From positions 124,001 through 188,000 of the forward strand of contig NZ_KB890738.1 of assembly GCF_000373245.1 (NCBI RefSeq): a DNA stretch of 64,000 nucleotides, given 5' to 3'. Position numbers and translations under genes: made by a program. Shown here piece after piece: positions 18,443 through 27,901 of the stretch. Numbering within the stretch: the stretch's first letter is position 1; each line of letters starts with the position of its first letter. The notes under the pieces are model-generated. The model was not told the DNA's origin and searched no databases. It was given only the letters and a program-made list of their open reading frames with translations. The DNA is from Echinicola pacifica DSM 19836 (GTDB lineage Bacteria > Bacteroidota > Bacteroidia > Cytophagales > Cyclobacteriaceae).

Positions 18443-18466
18443 ATTATTCCTAAAGCCAAAGAATGT

Positions 18467-19282
18467 TTACCATTCCCAAAGGCTATTTTCAAATTCCAAT
18501 AAATCATATTCAAACTTAAGCCCATCCAGATAGGCTTGCAGATCCGGATGGTTATCAGGATCCACCATATCTGCGATCAGCGCATCTTCAGAATTTGAAT
18601 ACTTTCTAACTACTGATTTGAATAGTCTCAAATCGAAAGCCTGACTATAAGACAAGTCTTTTGAGGTATTTGTGAAATTGATCCATTTGGCTTCAGGGTG
18701 GTTTTCGAAATACTCATAGAAATCCTTGAACCTAATGTATCCAATGCTTTTCTGACCTGCATTTGCATTGGTCTGAGAAGGCATCACCATATGGATGTAT
18801 TTCACATCAAATTTCACTTGAGAATGATGCTTATCAAATAAGAAATCCTCTTTAAAATCCAGGTAATACAAATTTTTAACGAAGATACTATCCCCATTTG
18901 CTGACATCCAAAAGTTATCTTGGAAATCGGCTATAGAAAGTGGAGTCGTAAAGGTCTCATCAGCAAACACCTCCAGAGCATTTTCTTCAACGACCGCCTT
19001 ATAGATACTGTTGATGATACCATTTCTCTTGGTATCTCCAGTGCCATATAGCGGATGATTAAACTTCTCTCTAAGGTCAATTCTACGCCACACTCCGATT
19101 TGATACATTTTGTCATCCTCTCGAATATTATGGGCAGAAAACACTGTATCCACCTCAAACTGCCGATCGCCTACAGCAGTAGGGTCAACACTGGTAGCGC
19201 CCTGAGCCAATAGCTCTGCGGGGCTAAGAAGCACCGCTAATACCGCTAAGATTCCCAGGCATGATTTCTTAAGTACCTTCAT
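18467..19282 (-). CDS. gldN: Gliding motility/type IX secretion protein GldN
   Basis: Periplasmic partner of GldK in the ring under the outer membrane, about 271 residues. Signal peptide about 1-26 ending ELLAQG; family text includes MYQIGVWRRIDLREKFNHP and the KNLYYLDFKED segment. The frame is open to a TTG at 19306; ATG starts at 19291 and 19282 are more likely, the last giving MKVLKKSCLG and a standard signal peptide. Last gene of porP-gldK-gldL-gldM-gldN; its start is 47 bases after gldM. Confidence 0.93.
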   Translation of the reverse strand: MKVLKKSCLGILAVLAVLLSPAELLAQGATSVDPTAVGDRQFEVDTVFSAHNIREDDKMYQIGVWRRIDLREKFNHPLYGTGDTKRNGIINSIYKAVVEENALEVFADETFTTPLSIADFQDNFWMSANGDSIFVKNLYYLDFKEDFLFDKHHSQVKFDVKYIHMVMPSQTNANAGQKSIGYIRFKDFYEYFENHPEAKWINFTNTSKDLSYSQAFDLRLFKSVVRKYSNSEDALIADMVDPDNHPDLQAYLDGLKFEYDLLEFENSLWEW

Positions 19283-19329
19283 TTCTATCATCTTTATCAT
19301 CTCCAACTTAAAGCCCCCGCAATAGCGAA

Positions 19330-20931
19330 TTATTTGATCGCTATACGGATAATTTCATTTTGTGGGCTTTTTATTTTATTGCCTCTAAAATTAGTCCTGG
19401 TCACCTCGGTGACTTGGATAATAAGGGCATCTCCACTTTTAGCAGCCGCCAATAGCTGACGGATACCGATATTTTCACCAGTGATATTCACCTGATCCCT
19501 TGGAACTTCATTTCTCAACAGCTTCACCACACCTGCGGAAACCTCAAATTTGGCATCCTTAGCCATTGTACGGCCAAATGTTGGCTCCGGAATGGCCTTG
19601 ATCATCAGCTGAGAAGGCCCAGGAGTAGGATATGGCTGGCTTAGGTCGATTTCACCTCTACCATCAAATGGCTTAATAGTCGGCGCCGGAACAGGCCGTA
19701 TATCGTAGGTTTTGGTACCGATTTTGGTTCCTCCACTGCTTACTCCAATATTCACTTTTCCAGAATTCCCTGGTATGATAGTCACATCTCCCGGGTTACT
19801 ACCTTTGATAGACTGACCGTTACTTACGGTAAATTCAGGTGCATAACTATTGCCTAGGGCTGGAACTTTAATTTTCAATTCATTGGCACACTCAGCATAT
19901 AGCTGTTGAATCGACTCTGCAGTCACCTCAATGGTAGGGTTGGCTACATAATAGTCATAGTCAACAGACAGCACGCTATCTTCACCGGCAATATTTACAA
20001 TTACATCCCCTTTAAATGTTCTCTTTGCTAATCCACGGTCATCATAACTTCCTGCTGGCTGCACTGGAAAGCTAATCTGGCCAAAGCCTTGTTCTACCGG
20101 GATTTCCTTACCGTCCACAGACATTTTAGGCTGAGTAGATGAGGAAGAGGAAGCGATGAACAGATTTCCTTCAAATTTGGTACCTGCGGCCACAATATTA
20201 GAGTTGGCAGAAACCATTGCTTTGAAGATATCAGACTTGAAGTAAAATGAGCCTAAGGAGTTTGCGATTTCAGAGAGTGATTCACTTTCTATATTAAGAA
20301 CCTCATTTTGATATTGGGAAATAATCGCCAAAACAGCTCCTACAGGAGACTTCACAAAATTCAGGTTTACAAAATCCTTATAGTTTACATCTGCATCGTC
20401 TTTAAACAGGTCTATTTCACTTGCGTCTTTGGCGATTTTTTCAAATTTCAATGAAATCCCCAGCTCGCTAAGAATGCCTTCTATTGCAACAGGATAGGCA
20501 TTCAGCTTCTCCTGCATTTCATATCCCTTTTTATTATTATTGAAAATATTTCCAGGGACATCTGTATTCTTCAAGGCACTATTTTTGAATTGTCCAGATT
20601 CATTTTTCGCATTTGATTGCGTAATCAGTTCTTGTTTAAGTCCTTCCAAATAGGTAAAAACCTCTACAGTAGTTTCTCTGATTTTCTTTGCAGCCTCCAC
20701 TTTCGGAAGGTCCTTTATATTTCCACCCTGCTGCTCCACCTTACCTTGAATAGAGCTTACTGTAAATTGATTTTTTTGAATGTAATTCTTAGAAGTTCTT
20801 TCCAAGCCATCATTCAGCAAAATGAATTTTTGCAGGATTTGATTACTTACTTGTAGTGCCAAGAGCGCGGTGAGAACGAGATACATCATCCCGATCATCT
20901 TCTGCCTTGGCGTTTCTTTTCCACCGGCCAT
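19330..20931 (-). CDS. gldM: Gliding motility/type IX secretion motor protein GldM
   Basis: Inner-membrane protein of 533 residues with one N-terminal helix (about 12-28, MIGMMYLVLTALLALQVSN) and a large periplasmic part made of four domains in known homologues, dimeric and reaching the GldKN ring. With GldL it forms the proton-driven motor of the type IX system. Start MAGGKETPRQKMIGMMYLVL is the invariant family N-terminus. It lies 35 bases after gldL. Confidence 0.97.
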   Translation of the reverse strand: MAGGKETPRQKMIGMMYLVLTALLALQVSNQILQKFILLNDGLERTSKNYIQKNQFTVSSIQGKVEQQGGNIKDLPKVEAAKKIRETTVEVFTYLEGLKQELITQSNAKNESGQFKNSALKNTDVPGNIFNNNKKGYEMQEKLNAYPVAIEGILSELGISLKFEKIAKDASEIDLFKDDADVNYKDFVNLNFVKSPVGAVLAIISQYQNEVLNIESESLSEIANSLGSFYFKSDIFKAMVSANSNIVAAGTKFEGNLFIASSSSSTQPKMSVDGKEIPVEQGFGQISFPVQPAGSYDDRGLAKRTFKGDVIVNIAGEDSVLSVDYDYYVANPTIEVTAESIQQLYAECANELKIKVPALGNSYAPEFTVSNGQSIKGSNPGDVTIIPGNSGKVNIGVSSGGTKIGTKTYDIRPVPAPTIKPFDGRGEIDLSQPYPTPGPSQLMIKAIPEPTFGRTMAKDAKFEVSAGVVKLLRNEVPRDQVNITGENIGIRQLLAAAKSGDALIIQVTEVTRTNFRGNKIKSPQNEIIRIAIK

Positions 20932-20966
20932 ATATCCAGTTATATTTTTGTTCTACAAAATTTTAA

Positions 20967-21782
20967 TTAACCCTTCATGGCGGTAAGCATACCACCATAA
21001 ATACTGTTAAGGGAGCTCACATTTTTGTTCAGCTTAGCCAGTTCTGTCTTGAATGTTTCGGTTTCTTTACCTGCTTCATTCAAGCTTTCCATGGTAGCAG
21101 TAACATTTGAGTAGAACTTATTAAGTACTTTCACATGACTGTTGGCATCCTGCAGTTCCAGCTCATACACTGAGTTCAGAGCAGAAAGGTTTTTGGTAAC
21201 CGATACCACCTGATTTCTATAGTCTTTGGCTTCCTGAGAGGCGTTAGACATATCAGAAAGTGCTGCTGCGGTTTTGCTATAGGACTGGTTGATATCTACC
21301 AGCGTTTTGGAAGCTACTTTCACATTATCAGCATATTCGGAAGTGGCAAGGGCAGCGTCAGCCACAGTTCCCATTTTCTGGGTAGAATCTGCTAGATTTT
21401 TCAATCCTCTACCAAGGTTTTCGATAAGATCAGAACCGATATTGGCATCTTCCAGCATTTTATCAAGTTTCTGAGAGGTATTATCAGTAGGCGCAGCCGC
21501 TACAGCAGCGGTACGTCTAGGTGTCACCGGGGTGGCTCCTTCGTTTAGTTCAGGATATACTCGGCTCCAATCCACTTCTTTGGATTTTGGCTCAAAAGCA
21601 GAAAGAAAGAAGATGGCTGCTTCGGTAGATAGTCCGACACCGATCATTAGAGAGGCGCCTTCCCAATCCAGGATTTTGAACATGGCTCCGAGAATAACTA
21701 CAGCCGCACCGATCCCATAAATCATTGGCATGATATCGCCATAGAACTTATGGATAAATGAATTTTCGTTGTTTGTTGACAT
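20967..21782 (-). CDS. gldL: Gliding motility/type IX secretion motor protein GldL
   Basis: Inner-membrane stator-like partner of GldM, 271 residues. Two N-terminal helices (about 14-34 and 41-61, with FKILDWEG between them) form the pentameric proton channel in characterised homologues; the glutamate in LSTEAAIFFLSAFEP matches the conserved charged residue of helix 2. The rest is a long cytoplasmic, helical, coiled-coil-like region. It lies between gldK and gldM. Confidence 0.96.
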   Translation of the reverse strand: MSTNNENSFIHKFYGDIMPMIYGIGAAVVILGAMFKILDWEGASLMIGVGLSTEAAIFFLSAFEPKSKEVDWSRVYPELNEGATPVTPRRTAAVAAAPTDNTSQKLDKMLEDANIGSDLIENLGRGLKNLADSTQKMGTVADAALATSEYADNVKVASKTLVDINQSYSKTAAALSDMSNASQEAKDYRNQVVSVTKNLSALNSVYELELQDANSHVKVLNKFYSNVTATMESLNEAGKETETFKTELAKLNKNVSSLNSIYGGMLTAMKG

Positions 21783-21825
21783 AGGTTGTAAAAGTTGGTT
21801 TTTTTTAAGTGTGTGTTATGCTTGG

Positions 21826-22917
21826 TTAACGTCTTCTACGGGTGGAGCTCACATCCATGGAACCTGATCGACCGATGAAGGTCATTACAGTTCTAAAACC
21901 GATATGTGCTGTTTTCACATCCTGGTATTCGTAGGTACGGGTACTTGTTTCGAGATAATGGGCAATGTCTTTCCAAGAGCCTCCACGAACGACTTTTCTC
22001 GATTCATTATCATCCTCATATTTAGGATCGAGATCCCATATAAGTGCGCTGGCAGCGGGATTATAGGCATCAGCTACCCATTCTGCTACATTTCCGGACA
22101 TATTATAGATCCCAAAGGTATTGGGAGCATAAGCATCTACGGGAGCAGTATAGGCAAAGCCATCATCGATATAGTTTCCACGTCCAGGTTTAAAGTTAGC
22201 CATCAGGCAACCGCGACGATTTTTCAGGTACGGACCTCCCCAAGGATACTTGGCGATTTCTTTACCTCCTTTAGCGGCATATTCCCACTCTGCTTCTGAA
22301 GGCAGTCTAAATCGAGGCATATCATACTCCGACTTATCATTTGCATTCATATGGTAGGATTTCCACTCACAGTATTTCTTAGCCTGCTCCCAGCTTATGC
22401 CCACCACAGGGTAGTCATCAAATGCGGGGTGCTCAAAATAATATTCCATTAAGGGGTCTCCATAATGGTGTGTAAAGCTCTGAGACCAAACGGTGGTATC
22501 AGGAAGCAATTCATCTATATTAAATTGTGGGGGATCCTTAAGGGTCGTAGGAGTAGAAAGTGCAAGATCTCCCATTCTAACCGCCTCCAAAAACTGACGA
22601 TATTTATTATTGGACACTTCATATTTGTCCATATAAAATTCAGAAATAGTCACTTGCTTATTCATAGAGGAATTACTTGCAGCAATATCCTCATCAGCTT
22701 GTCCCATCCAGAAAGTACCAGCTTTTACGGGCACCATTTCATGAGGCAGAGTCTGTTGCCAGCCGGATCGGTTGGGCACTCCGGTTACTTCACCGGAACG
22801 GTTGGCTTTTTCGCTTGCAGAACCCTTGCTACCAAACAGCCCACAACCTTGCACCAGCCCCATTACCAGTAGCATCACGACCCCTGTCAAAAATCGTGAG
22901 TTCATTTTCGTGTACAT
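21826..22917 (-). CDS. gldK: Gliding motility/type IX secretion lipoprotein GldK
   Basis: Outer-membrane lipoprotein with a formylglycine-generating-enzyme-like (FGE-sulfatase) fold that builds the periplasmic ring with GldN. Lipobox GLVQGC, then the fold from about residue 55 to 345 (VPVKAGTFWMGQADED ... RGGSWKDIAHYLETSTR ... HIGFRTVM). Enzymatic activity is not expected in this branch. The frame opens at a TTG (22938); ATGs at 22917 and 22905 are better starts, both giving a normal lipoprotein signal. Confidence 0.94.
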   Translation of the reverse strand: MYTKMNSRFLTGVVMLLVMGLVQGCGLFGSKGSASEKANRSGEVTGVPNRSGWQQTLPHEMVPVKAGTFWMGQADEDIAASNSSMNKQVTISEFYMDKYEVSNNKYRQFLEAVRMGDLALSTPTTLKDPPQFNIDELLPDTTVWSQSFTHHYGDPLMEYYFEHPAFDDYPVVGISWEQAKKYCEWKSYHMNANDKSEYDMPRFRLPSEAEWEYAAKGGKEIAKYPWGGPYLKNRRGCLMANFKPGRGNYIDDGFAYTAPVDAYAPNTFGIYNMSGNVAEWVADAYNPAASALIWDLDPKYEDDNESRKVVRGGSWKDIAHYLETSTRTYEYQDVKTAHIGFRTVMTFIGRSGSMDVSSTRRRR

Positions 22918-23033
22918 AAAAGACAATTTTGTTGACAATTCCTTATTTCCTCGATTAACGTGTATTTTCCAGGTTCGAAATTTAAGAGAAAATGTTATAA
23001 CAACGTAAAAAAACCAACAAAATTAATGGTTAG

Positions 23034-24011
23034 TTAAAATCGAAATCTTGGTGTTCGTTGTATTATACTCTCTATTTTTTTCGAAACGGAAGGCAAATTA
23101 TACGTTAACATAAACTCGTGAGAGGTCGGAGACTTCGCCTCATTCCCATTCACAACTATATCAAATGCATACCCAATTCTAAGGGATCTATCTCTTAATA
23201 ATTTATATCCAAATAAGACCGAAACAGATTCTTCGCCCCTATAAGACAATCCTCCGCTAATTCGATCGTTGTGTGTGGCTATAACGCTTAGGTCATAAGA
23301 AAAATTATCAAACCCTTCACTTTTTAATAGAAAACTCGGATCAAAAGTGACTTGAGCAAATGTTTTAATCTTATACCCTACCATTAAATAACTGTGATTG
23401 ACCAGCTGATTTTCAAAGCTGTCCTCCCCAAACTCAAACGTAGGCTCATTGACATGACGGCTACTTAGGGAGATATAATATTTTGGTGCTTCATACATTA
23501 AGCCTGCACCAAAATTTGCGGTCATCTGGGTTTCATCTCCATTGCTGGGGATGGTCGGATCAGGGTTGACCACATCAATTTCGTCAAAGTTTATGGTATT
23601 TGAAAAAAATCCACCAGAAACTCCTAAACTTAAATGTCCTCTACGCATCTTAAGATGATAGGCTGCCGATAGATTAAGCTCCTGGCTAGTCACAGGGCCA
23701 ATATCATCATTGACAAATGAAAAACCCCAACCAATGGACTTGCCGGGGATCCTTCCAGTGGCAGTAACCAGCTGGGTGGTGGGCGCTCCGCCCTGTCCGC
23801 TAGTGGTCGAATAACCTAGCCATTGGGAGCGGTGGAGTGCACTGAATTGGTATCCGTCCTCCCGACCAGCATAGGCGGGATTATAATACAATCCATTATA
23901 CATATATTGAGTAAACTGGGCATCCTGCTGAGCATACAGCTTGGAGTCTGTAGCAGCCAGCATTAAAATCCCTGTCAAAAAAGTAAATATAAGGTAAATT
24001 CTTTTTTTCAT
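23034..24011 (-). CDS. PorP/SprF family type IX secretion membrane protein
   Basis: An outer-membrane barrel protein of about 325 residues. Signal peptide at 1-27 (MKKRIYLIFTFLTGILML... ending LYAQQ), then the family hallmark QDAQFTQYMYNGLYYNPAYAG and strand-rich sequence to the C-terminal aromatic end. PorP/SprF proteins anchor cargo or adhesins of the type IX system and here the gene is the first of the gldKLMN group, as in many Bacteroidota. The ATG at 24011 is preferred over the ORF start at 24053, which would put 14 extra residues before the signal peptide. Confidence 0.93.
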   Translation of the reverse strand: MKKRIYLIFTFLTGILMLAATDSKLYAQQDAQFTQYMYNGLYYNPAYAGREDGYQFSALHRSQWLGYSTTSGQGGAPTTQLVTATGRIPGKSIGWGFSFVNDDIGPVTSQELNLSAAYHLKMRRGHLSLGVSGGFFSNTINFDEIDVVNPDPTIPSNGDETQMTANFGAGLMYEAPKYYISLSSRHVNEPTFEFGEDSFENQLVNHSYLMVGYKIKTFAQVTFDPSFLLKSEGFDNFSYDLSVIATHNDRISGGLSYRGEESVSVLFGYKLLRDRSLRIGYAFDIVVNGNEAKSPTSHEFMLTYNLPSVSKKIESIIQRTPRFRF

Positions 24012-24091
24012 GCGCCTCAAAAGTATATCAATTTTAATATAACTATTGTACACAATAATAACAGAATTTACCTTATAAATGTTGATATTTT

Positions 24092-24865
24092 TTAAAGGTT
24101 ATTCACTTTTTTGATGTACAACTCTAACGCTCCCGTCATACTAGGGGCATTAGGCATAGGTGCCTCGATATCCAGAATCAAGTCTTGATCCAACACACTC
24201 TTGGAAGTCGTCGGTCCAAAAGCGGCGATACGAGTAGGCCCCTGCTCAAAATCCGGGAAGTTTTGTATCAGCGAAGTGATCCCTGAAGGGCTAAAGAAGG
24301 CCAATATATCATATTTGATATCCTTCAGATCAGATAGGTCCGCTGCCACCGTATGATAAATGATCGCCTCAGTATAATCAATACCGTTCTTAGCCAAATA
24401 ATCAGGAATATCATTTTTCCGAATATCTGAACATGGGAACAGGTATTTTTCACCTTTATGTTTTTTGAAATAATCAAATAAATCCGCTGCAGTACGTACA
24501 CCAACAAAAAGCTTACGCTTTCTGATAACGATATATTTCTGTAAATAATGGGCTGTCTGCTCAGAAATACAGAAATACTTCATGTCTGCAGGCATCTCAA
24601 TCTTTAGCTCCTGGCAGATTTTAAAGAAATGATCAATGGCATTTCTACTGGTAAAAACCACCGCAGTATGCTTAAGAATGTCAATTTTCTGCTTCCTAAA
24701 TTCACGAATAGAAACGGGCTCGACCTGTATGAATGGTCTGAAGTCAACTTGAAGATTATACTTTTCCGCCAACTGAAAATAGGGGGATTTCGCGTCGGAA
24801 GGGCGAGGCTGAGAAACCAAAATACTCTTTACCGGCCGAAATCTGTCCTTGGTAGATTTTGTCAT
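24092..24865 (-). CDS. hemD: Uroporphyrinogen-III synthase
   Basis: Two-domain cytoplasmic enzyme of 257 residues that cyclises hydroxymethylbilane with inversion of ring D in haem synthesis. Family features: VVFTSRNAIDHFF, the KYFCISEQTAHYL segment, and DILAFFSPSGITSLIQ followed by RIAAFGPTTSKSV. Overall conservation in this family is low, but these segments and the length fit well. It lies downstream of a DUF4271 gene, a pairing frequent in Bacteroidota. The cluster also has hemW and hemH in the window. Confidence 0.93.
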   Translation of the reverse strand: MTKSTKDRFRPVKSILVSQPRPSDAKSPYFQLAEKYNLQVDFRPFIQVEPVSIREFRKQKIDILKHTAVVFTSRNAIDHFFKICQELKIEMPADMKYFCISEQTAHYLQKYIVIRKRKLFVGVRTAADLFDYFKKHKGEKYLFPCSDIRKNDIPDYLAKNGIDYTEAIIYHTVAADLSDLKDIKYDILAFFSPSGITSLIQNFPDFEQGPTRIAAFGPTTSKSVLDQDLILDIEAPMPNAPSMTGALELYIKKVNNL

Positions 24866-24907
24866 ATGCTCTATTATCTTCTATTATTTTCCCTGATGTT
24901 TCCAGAA

Positions 24908-26035
24908 CTAGCCCATTACCAACTTAACGATAATTAAAAAAGGCACTAATTCGGAACTGCAAAGGTACGAAAATAAATGGTAACTTTTAAATGGTACTTT
25001 TTTTATCATTAAGTAAAACAGCCTCAAAAGCCCTAATAGATACAAAGACAAAAATATACTCAATAATATCTCAATCAATCGGTCCATCTGAGCATAACCC
25101 TGAAGATAAAACCCTAATAGGACCACAAATAAAATTAGTAAAGCCATCATCAAACCTCTCACCATATAGAAAAACTGGCTGAAGTCAGTTTTGTCCAAAT
25201 GATATATTGCAGAGAAAATCTTTATCCATATATACTTAAGATAACTAAACCCCATAAACAGCACCGCCATGGAGAGCCAAACCAGCAGGAATCCATTTAG
25301 GTCCTCAGGTTGAATCGCCTCGGGAATGGGCAATTTCATAAAATGAATACCTGCCATTGCAAATAAAGCCAATAACATACTGAACACGAGCAAGGTGAAT
25401 AATACATCGGAAGAAAATACCCTAACACCACTAGGCCCATCCGAATCCTCCACAAATACCGTAACAGGACGCAGGGACTCCTGAAAAACTATTGGGTAAG
25501 TCACCTTAAATAAGGCCACCAAACTAAGAATCACCACAAAGGCCAAAATAAGGAAATCCTTAAAATCATCCTTCGCCCTTAATGCCTCCTTGCTGGGCTC
25601 AGCTCCTCTAGGCAGATCTGAAGCACGAGTCCACACCCCTTTTTTGATATCCAAATCCTCTCTCGAGATGCCTTTCTTATAAATCGTAAGTGCTAAGGAT
25701 GCCGTACCAGTGGCGTTAGCATAAGTGGCTAGCTCCGCCATACTCACCCTGATATTGGTATCTGATTGGGCATAAAACCACAAACGGTCTGCTAAAAACA
25801 CGGCAGACTTATCCGGGAAGGACATCCTGAAGGAAGAATTGGGAAAAGACCCTATATTCAAATCAACACTAGCCTCCACAGCTGAGGGTACCAGCTCATA
25901 CTTTTCCTTGATCTGGATCTTGGGATTATAATTCTCCAACACCTGACCATAGGAATAAGTCAAGCCCGCCAAAAGGACCAATAAGGTGCTGACGATATAC
26001 CTATGCACTTTCCTAAAATCTTCCAATATATCCAA
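24908..26035 (-). CDS. DUF4271 family integral membrane protein
   Basis: About 375 residues: a signal-peptide-like N-terminus (ending LTYSYGQ), a periplasmic part, then about six to seven membrane helices from residue 160 on. The membrane part matches the DUF4271 family, usually found next to hemD; function unknown. The start is uncertain: the longest frame begins with TTG at 26035, inside the end of the BamA-like gene (23-base overlap), while a GTG at 26008 would start just after that gene and directly at the signal peptide. Confidence 0.85.
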   Translation of the reverse strand: MDILEDFRKVHRYIVSTLLVLLAGLTYSYGQVLENYNPKIQIKEKYELVPSAVEASVDLNIGSFPNSSFRMSFPDKSAVFLADRLWFYAQSDTNIRVSMAELATYANATGTASLALTIYKKGISREDLDIKKGVWTRASDLPRGAEPSKEALRAKDDFKDFLILAFVVILSLVALFKVTYPIVFQESLRPVTVFVEDSDGPSGVRVFSSDVLFTLLVFSMLLALFAMAGIHFMKLPIPEAIQPEDLNGFLLVWLSMAVLFMGFSYLKYIWIKIFSAIYHLDKTDFSQFFYMVRGLMMALLILFVVLLGFYLQGYAQMDRLIEILLSIFLSLYLLGLLRLFYLMIKKVPFKSYHLFSYLCSSELVPFLIIVKLVMG

Positions 26036-27713
26036 AATGTATCTTCCCGTAATTAAACCCTATTTTCTGATCTGCCGATCGCCCCACACCATACAAAAAC
26101 CGGAACATCCCACCCTGAGTGCTTAAATTTAAGCCTGCGCCAAAGGAGATTACCTGATCATTTTCGCTCTTAGTGGTAATGGACTTGGACCCTAAAAGCC
26201 CCATATCAGTGAAGAGCAAGAAATAAGATTCGTTTTCAAAATAAAACCTAGGTTCAAAATTAGCATAAACATATCGGTTTGTAAAAAAGAAATTCTCATT
26301 AAAGCCTCTAATTGTCTGTAAACCTCCTAGACGGAACATATCATTTCTCAGCAAATTGTTTCCTTCAATATATCCACCATGAAGTCCAATATAAGCGCTA
26401 AGCTGAGGTCTGAGTTGACTATAGAAATTAAAATGTACCTGTGAATAGGCCTGAATAGCCTCCTGATCTACCCCCTCGTAATATTCCTCTGGGATCTGCG
26501 TGTTTTGAAGGATTTCCTTATTTCCTATTCCCGCCTCCCCCTCCAGGCTTATTCCTGAGCGAGGCAAGATCCTATTGTCCAGTCGCACGTAACTAAGCTT
26601 CAATCCATAATTATGATACCGATAATCTAAAATATCGGGCAGGTCCATGCTATCCGTAATCTCTGGTACTGACAATAAATCCCCTGACTGCCACCGGCTA
26701 AAAAACTCAATCGTCGCATTAGCATATAAGGGATATCCAAATGAAAGTATAAAATCTCTATTGATAAAGGTGGTATCCTGCTTCAGCAAACCAAAATGAA
26801 TGGATAAATCAATGGGGGTCTTGAAAATCATGGGCTCTAGCGCGTTTATTTCCAAGGTCTGACTGTATTGGCTGAGACGCTGCCAGTGCAGCGCATACTC
26901 CCTACCCCTACCCGTCGGGTTATAAATCTCCAAGTCAAACTGACCTGTGATGAGCATTTTATTTTCCTCGGTCTCATTTGGCAAGAAACCAATAATACCA
27001 TCAATGGTGTTGATCCTTCGGTTATTTATTGGCAAATAAAGTGTGGCTTGAGAATTCTGAAAACTGCGCTGTATAGGGCCTTGAAGGACAAAATAAGGTT
27101 TATTATTCAGCTGAGAAGCGGCTTGATTGACTTTCTGCTCACTATAAGGATCCCCATACTGCAGGCCTAGTCTTCTCGACCAGGCGCTTGTCTTGATTCG
27201 GGCATTACCATTCACCCGCAGGGAATCAAAAGTAATCTGAGGTCCAGGGCTCAGGTCAAAGCTAGCCTCCAAAGAATAATCCTCCTGCCGGATACTATCT
27301 AATGCGATGCTCGCAAAGGGAAAGCCATGATTATCATGCCAAGCGAGGAGCTTCTCATATAGACTCATAAATTGCTCATAATCCAGCGGCTGCCCGCGAA
27401 AATCATACGCTTTATAGCCTATTGCCTCTAAAATCCCTTCAGGCACATTGCCGGGTTCCAGCGCCAGCCACTTCAATGGAGACCCTGTCGAGATATCAAT
27501 ACTCTCCCCATTCACCGAAATCGAATAGGCAAAATATCCCTCCCTCCATAACCTTAAGCGTATAACCTCCATCATGGCCAGAGAATCCACTTGGTCAAAA
27601 CGCCCCTGCTCCTCATACCCTCCTTTGATCGAATAACTATAGCTTATACTGTCCTGGCAAAAGCCCTCAGCAGTAAGGCAAAAAATAATCAGTATGAGCA
27701 GTACTTTTTTCAA
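26013..27713 (-). CDS. BamA/TamA-like outer-membrane protein
   Basis: A protein of 566 residues with signal peptide (1-19, ending GFCQ), an N-terminal part with one or two POTRA-like domains (SLRVNGNARIKTSAWSRRLG at about 165-185) and a C-terminal 16-strand-type barrel (bacterial surface antigen fold) with the RGF motif in LGGLQTIRGFNENFF. It is much shorter than the canonical BamA at 59874-62570 and probably has a special client or lipid role. The stop overlaps the DUF4271 gene, so the two are coupled. Confidence 0.88.
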   Translation of the reverse strand: MKKVLLILIIFCLTAEGFCQDSISYSYSIKGGYEEQGRFDQVDSLAMMEVIRLRLWREGYFAYSISVNGESIDISTGSPLKWLALEPGNVPEGILEAIGYKAYDFRGQPLDYEQFMSLYEKLLAWHDNHGFPFASIALDSIRQEDYSLEASFDLSPGPQITFDSLRVNGNARIKTSAWSRRLGLQYGDPYSEQKVNQAASQLNNKPYFVLQGPIQRSFQNSQATLYLPINNRRINTIDGIIGFLPNETEENKMLITGQFDLEIYNPTGRGREYALHWQRLSQYSQTLEINALEPMIFKTPIDLSIHFGLLKQDTTFINRDFILSFGYPLYANATIEFFSRWQSGDLLSVPEITDSMDLPDILDYRYHNYGLKLSYVRLDNRILPRSGISLEGEAGIGNKEILQNTQIPEEYYEGVDQEAIQAYSQVHFNFYSQLRPQLSAYIGLHGGYIEGNNLLRNDMFRLGGLQTIRGFNENFFFTNRYVYANFEPRFYFENESYFLLFTDMGLLGSKSITTKSENDQVISFGAGLNLSTQGGMFRFLYGVGRSADQKIGFNYGKIHFGYIGRF

Positions 27714-27872
27714 TAGTTTAAATCCTTATTTCTACGAAATAAAATGAAACAGATAGACCGGTCAAAATTAATCAGCCCCAGCCCGCCATATTTATGGCAT
27801 AAATATAAGAGTAAAGAAGTTCCTTTTGATGAGCACTGTCCCGTATCAGGATAGAGGCTATTCTTATTTTCT

Positions 27873-27880
27873 TATCTTTG
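27873..27880 (+). promoter_or_regulatory. -7 promoter element of hemW
   Basis: TATCTTTG followed by CA matches the Bacteroidota -7 box and lies 22 bases before the hemW start. No clear -33 TTG is seen. Confidence 0.5.
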
Positions 27881-27901
27881 CAGGAGTAAAACTAACCCAT
27901 T

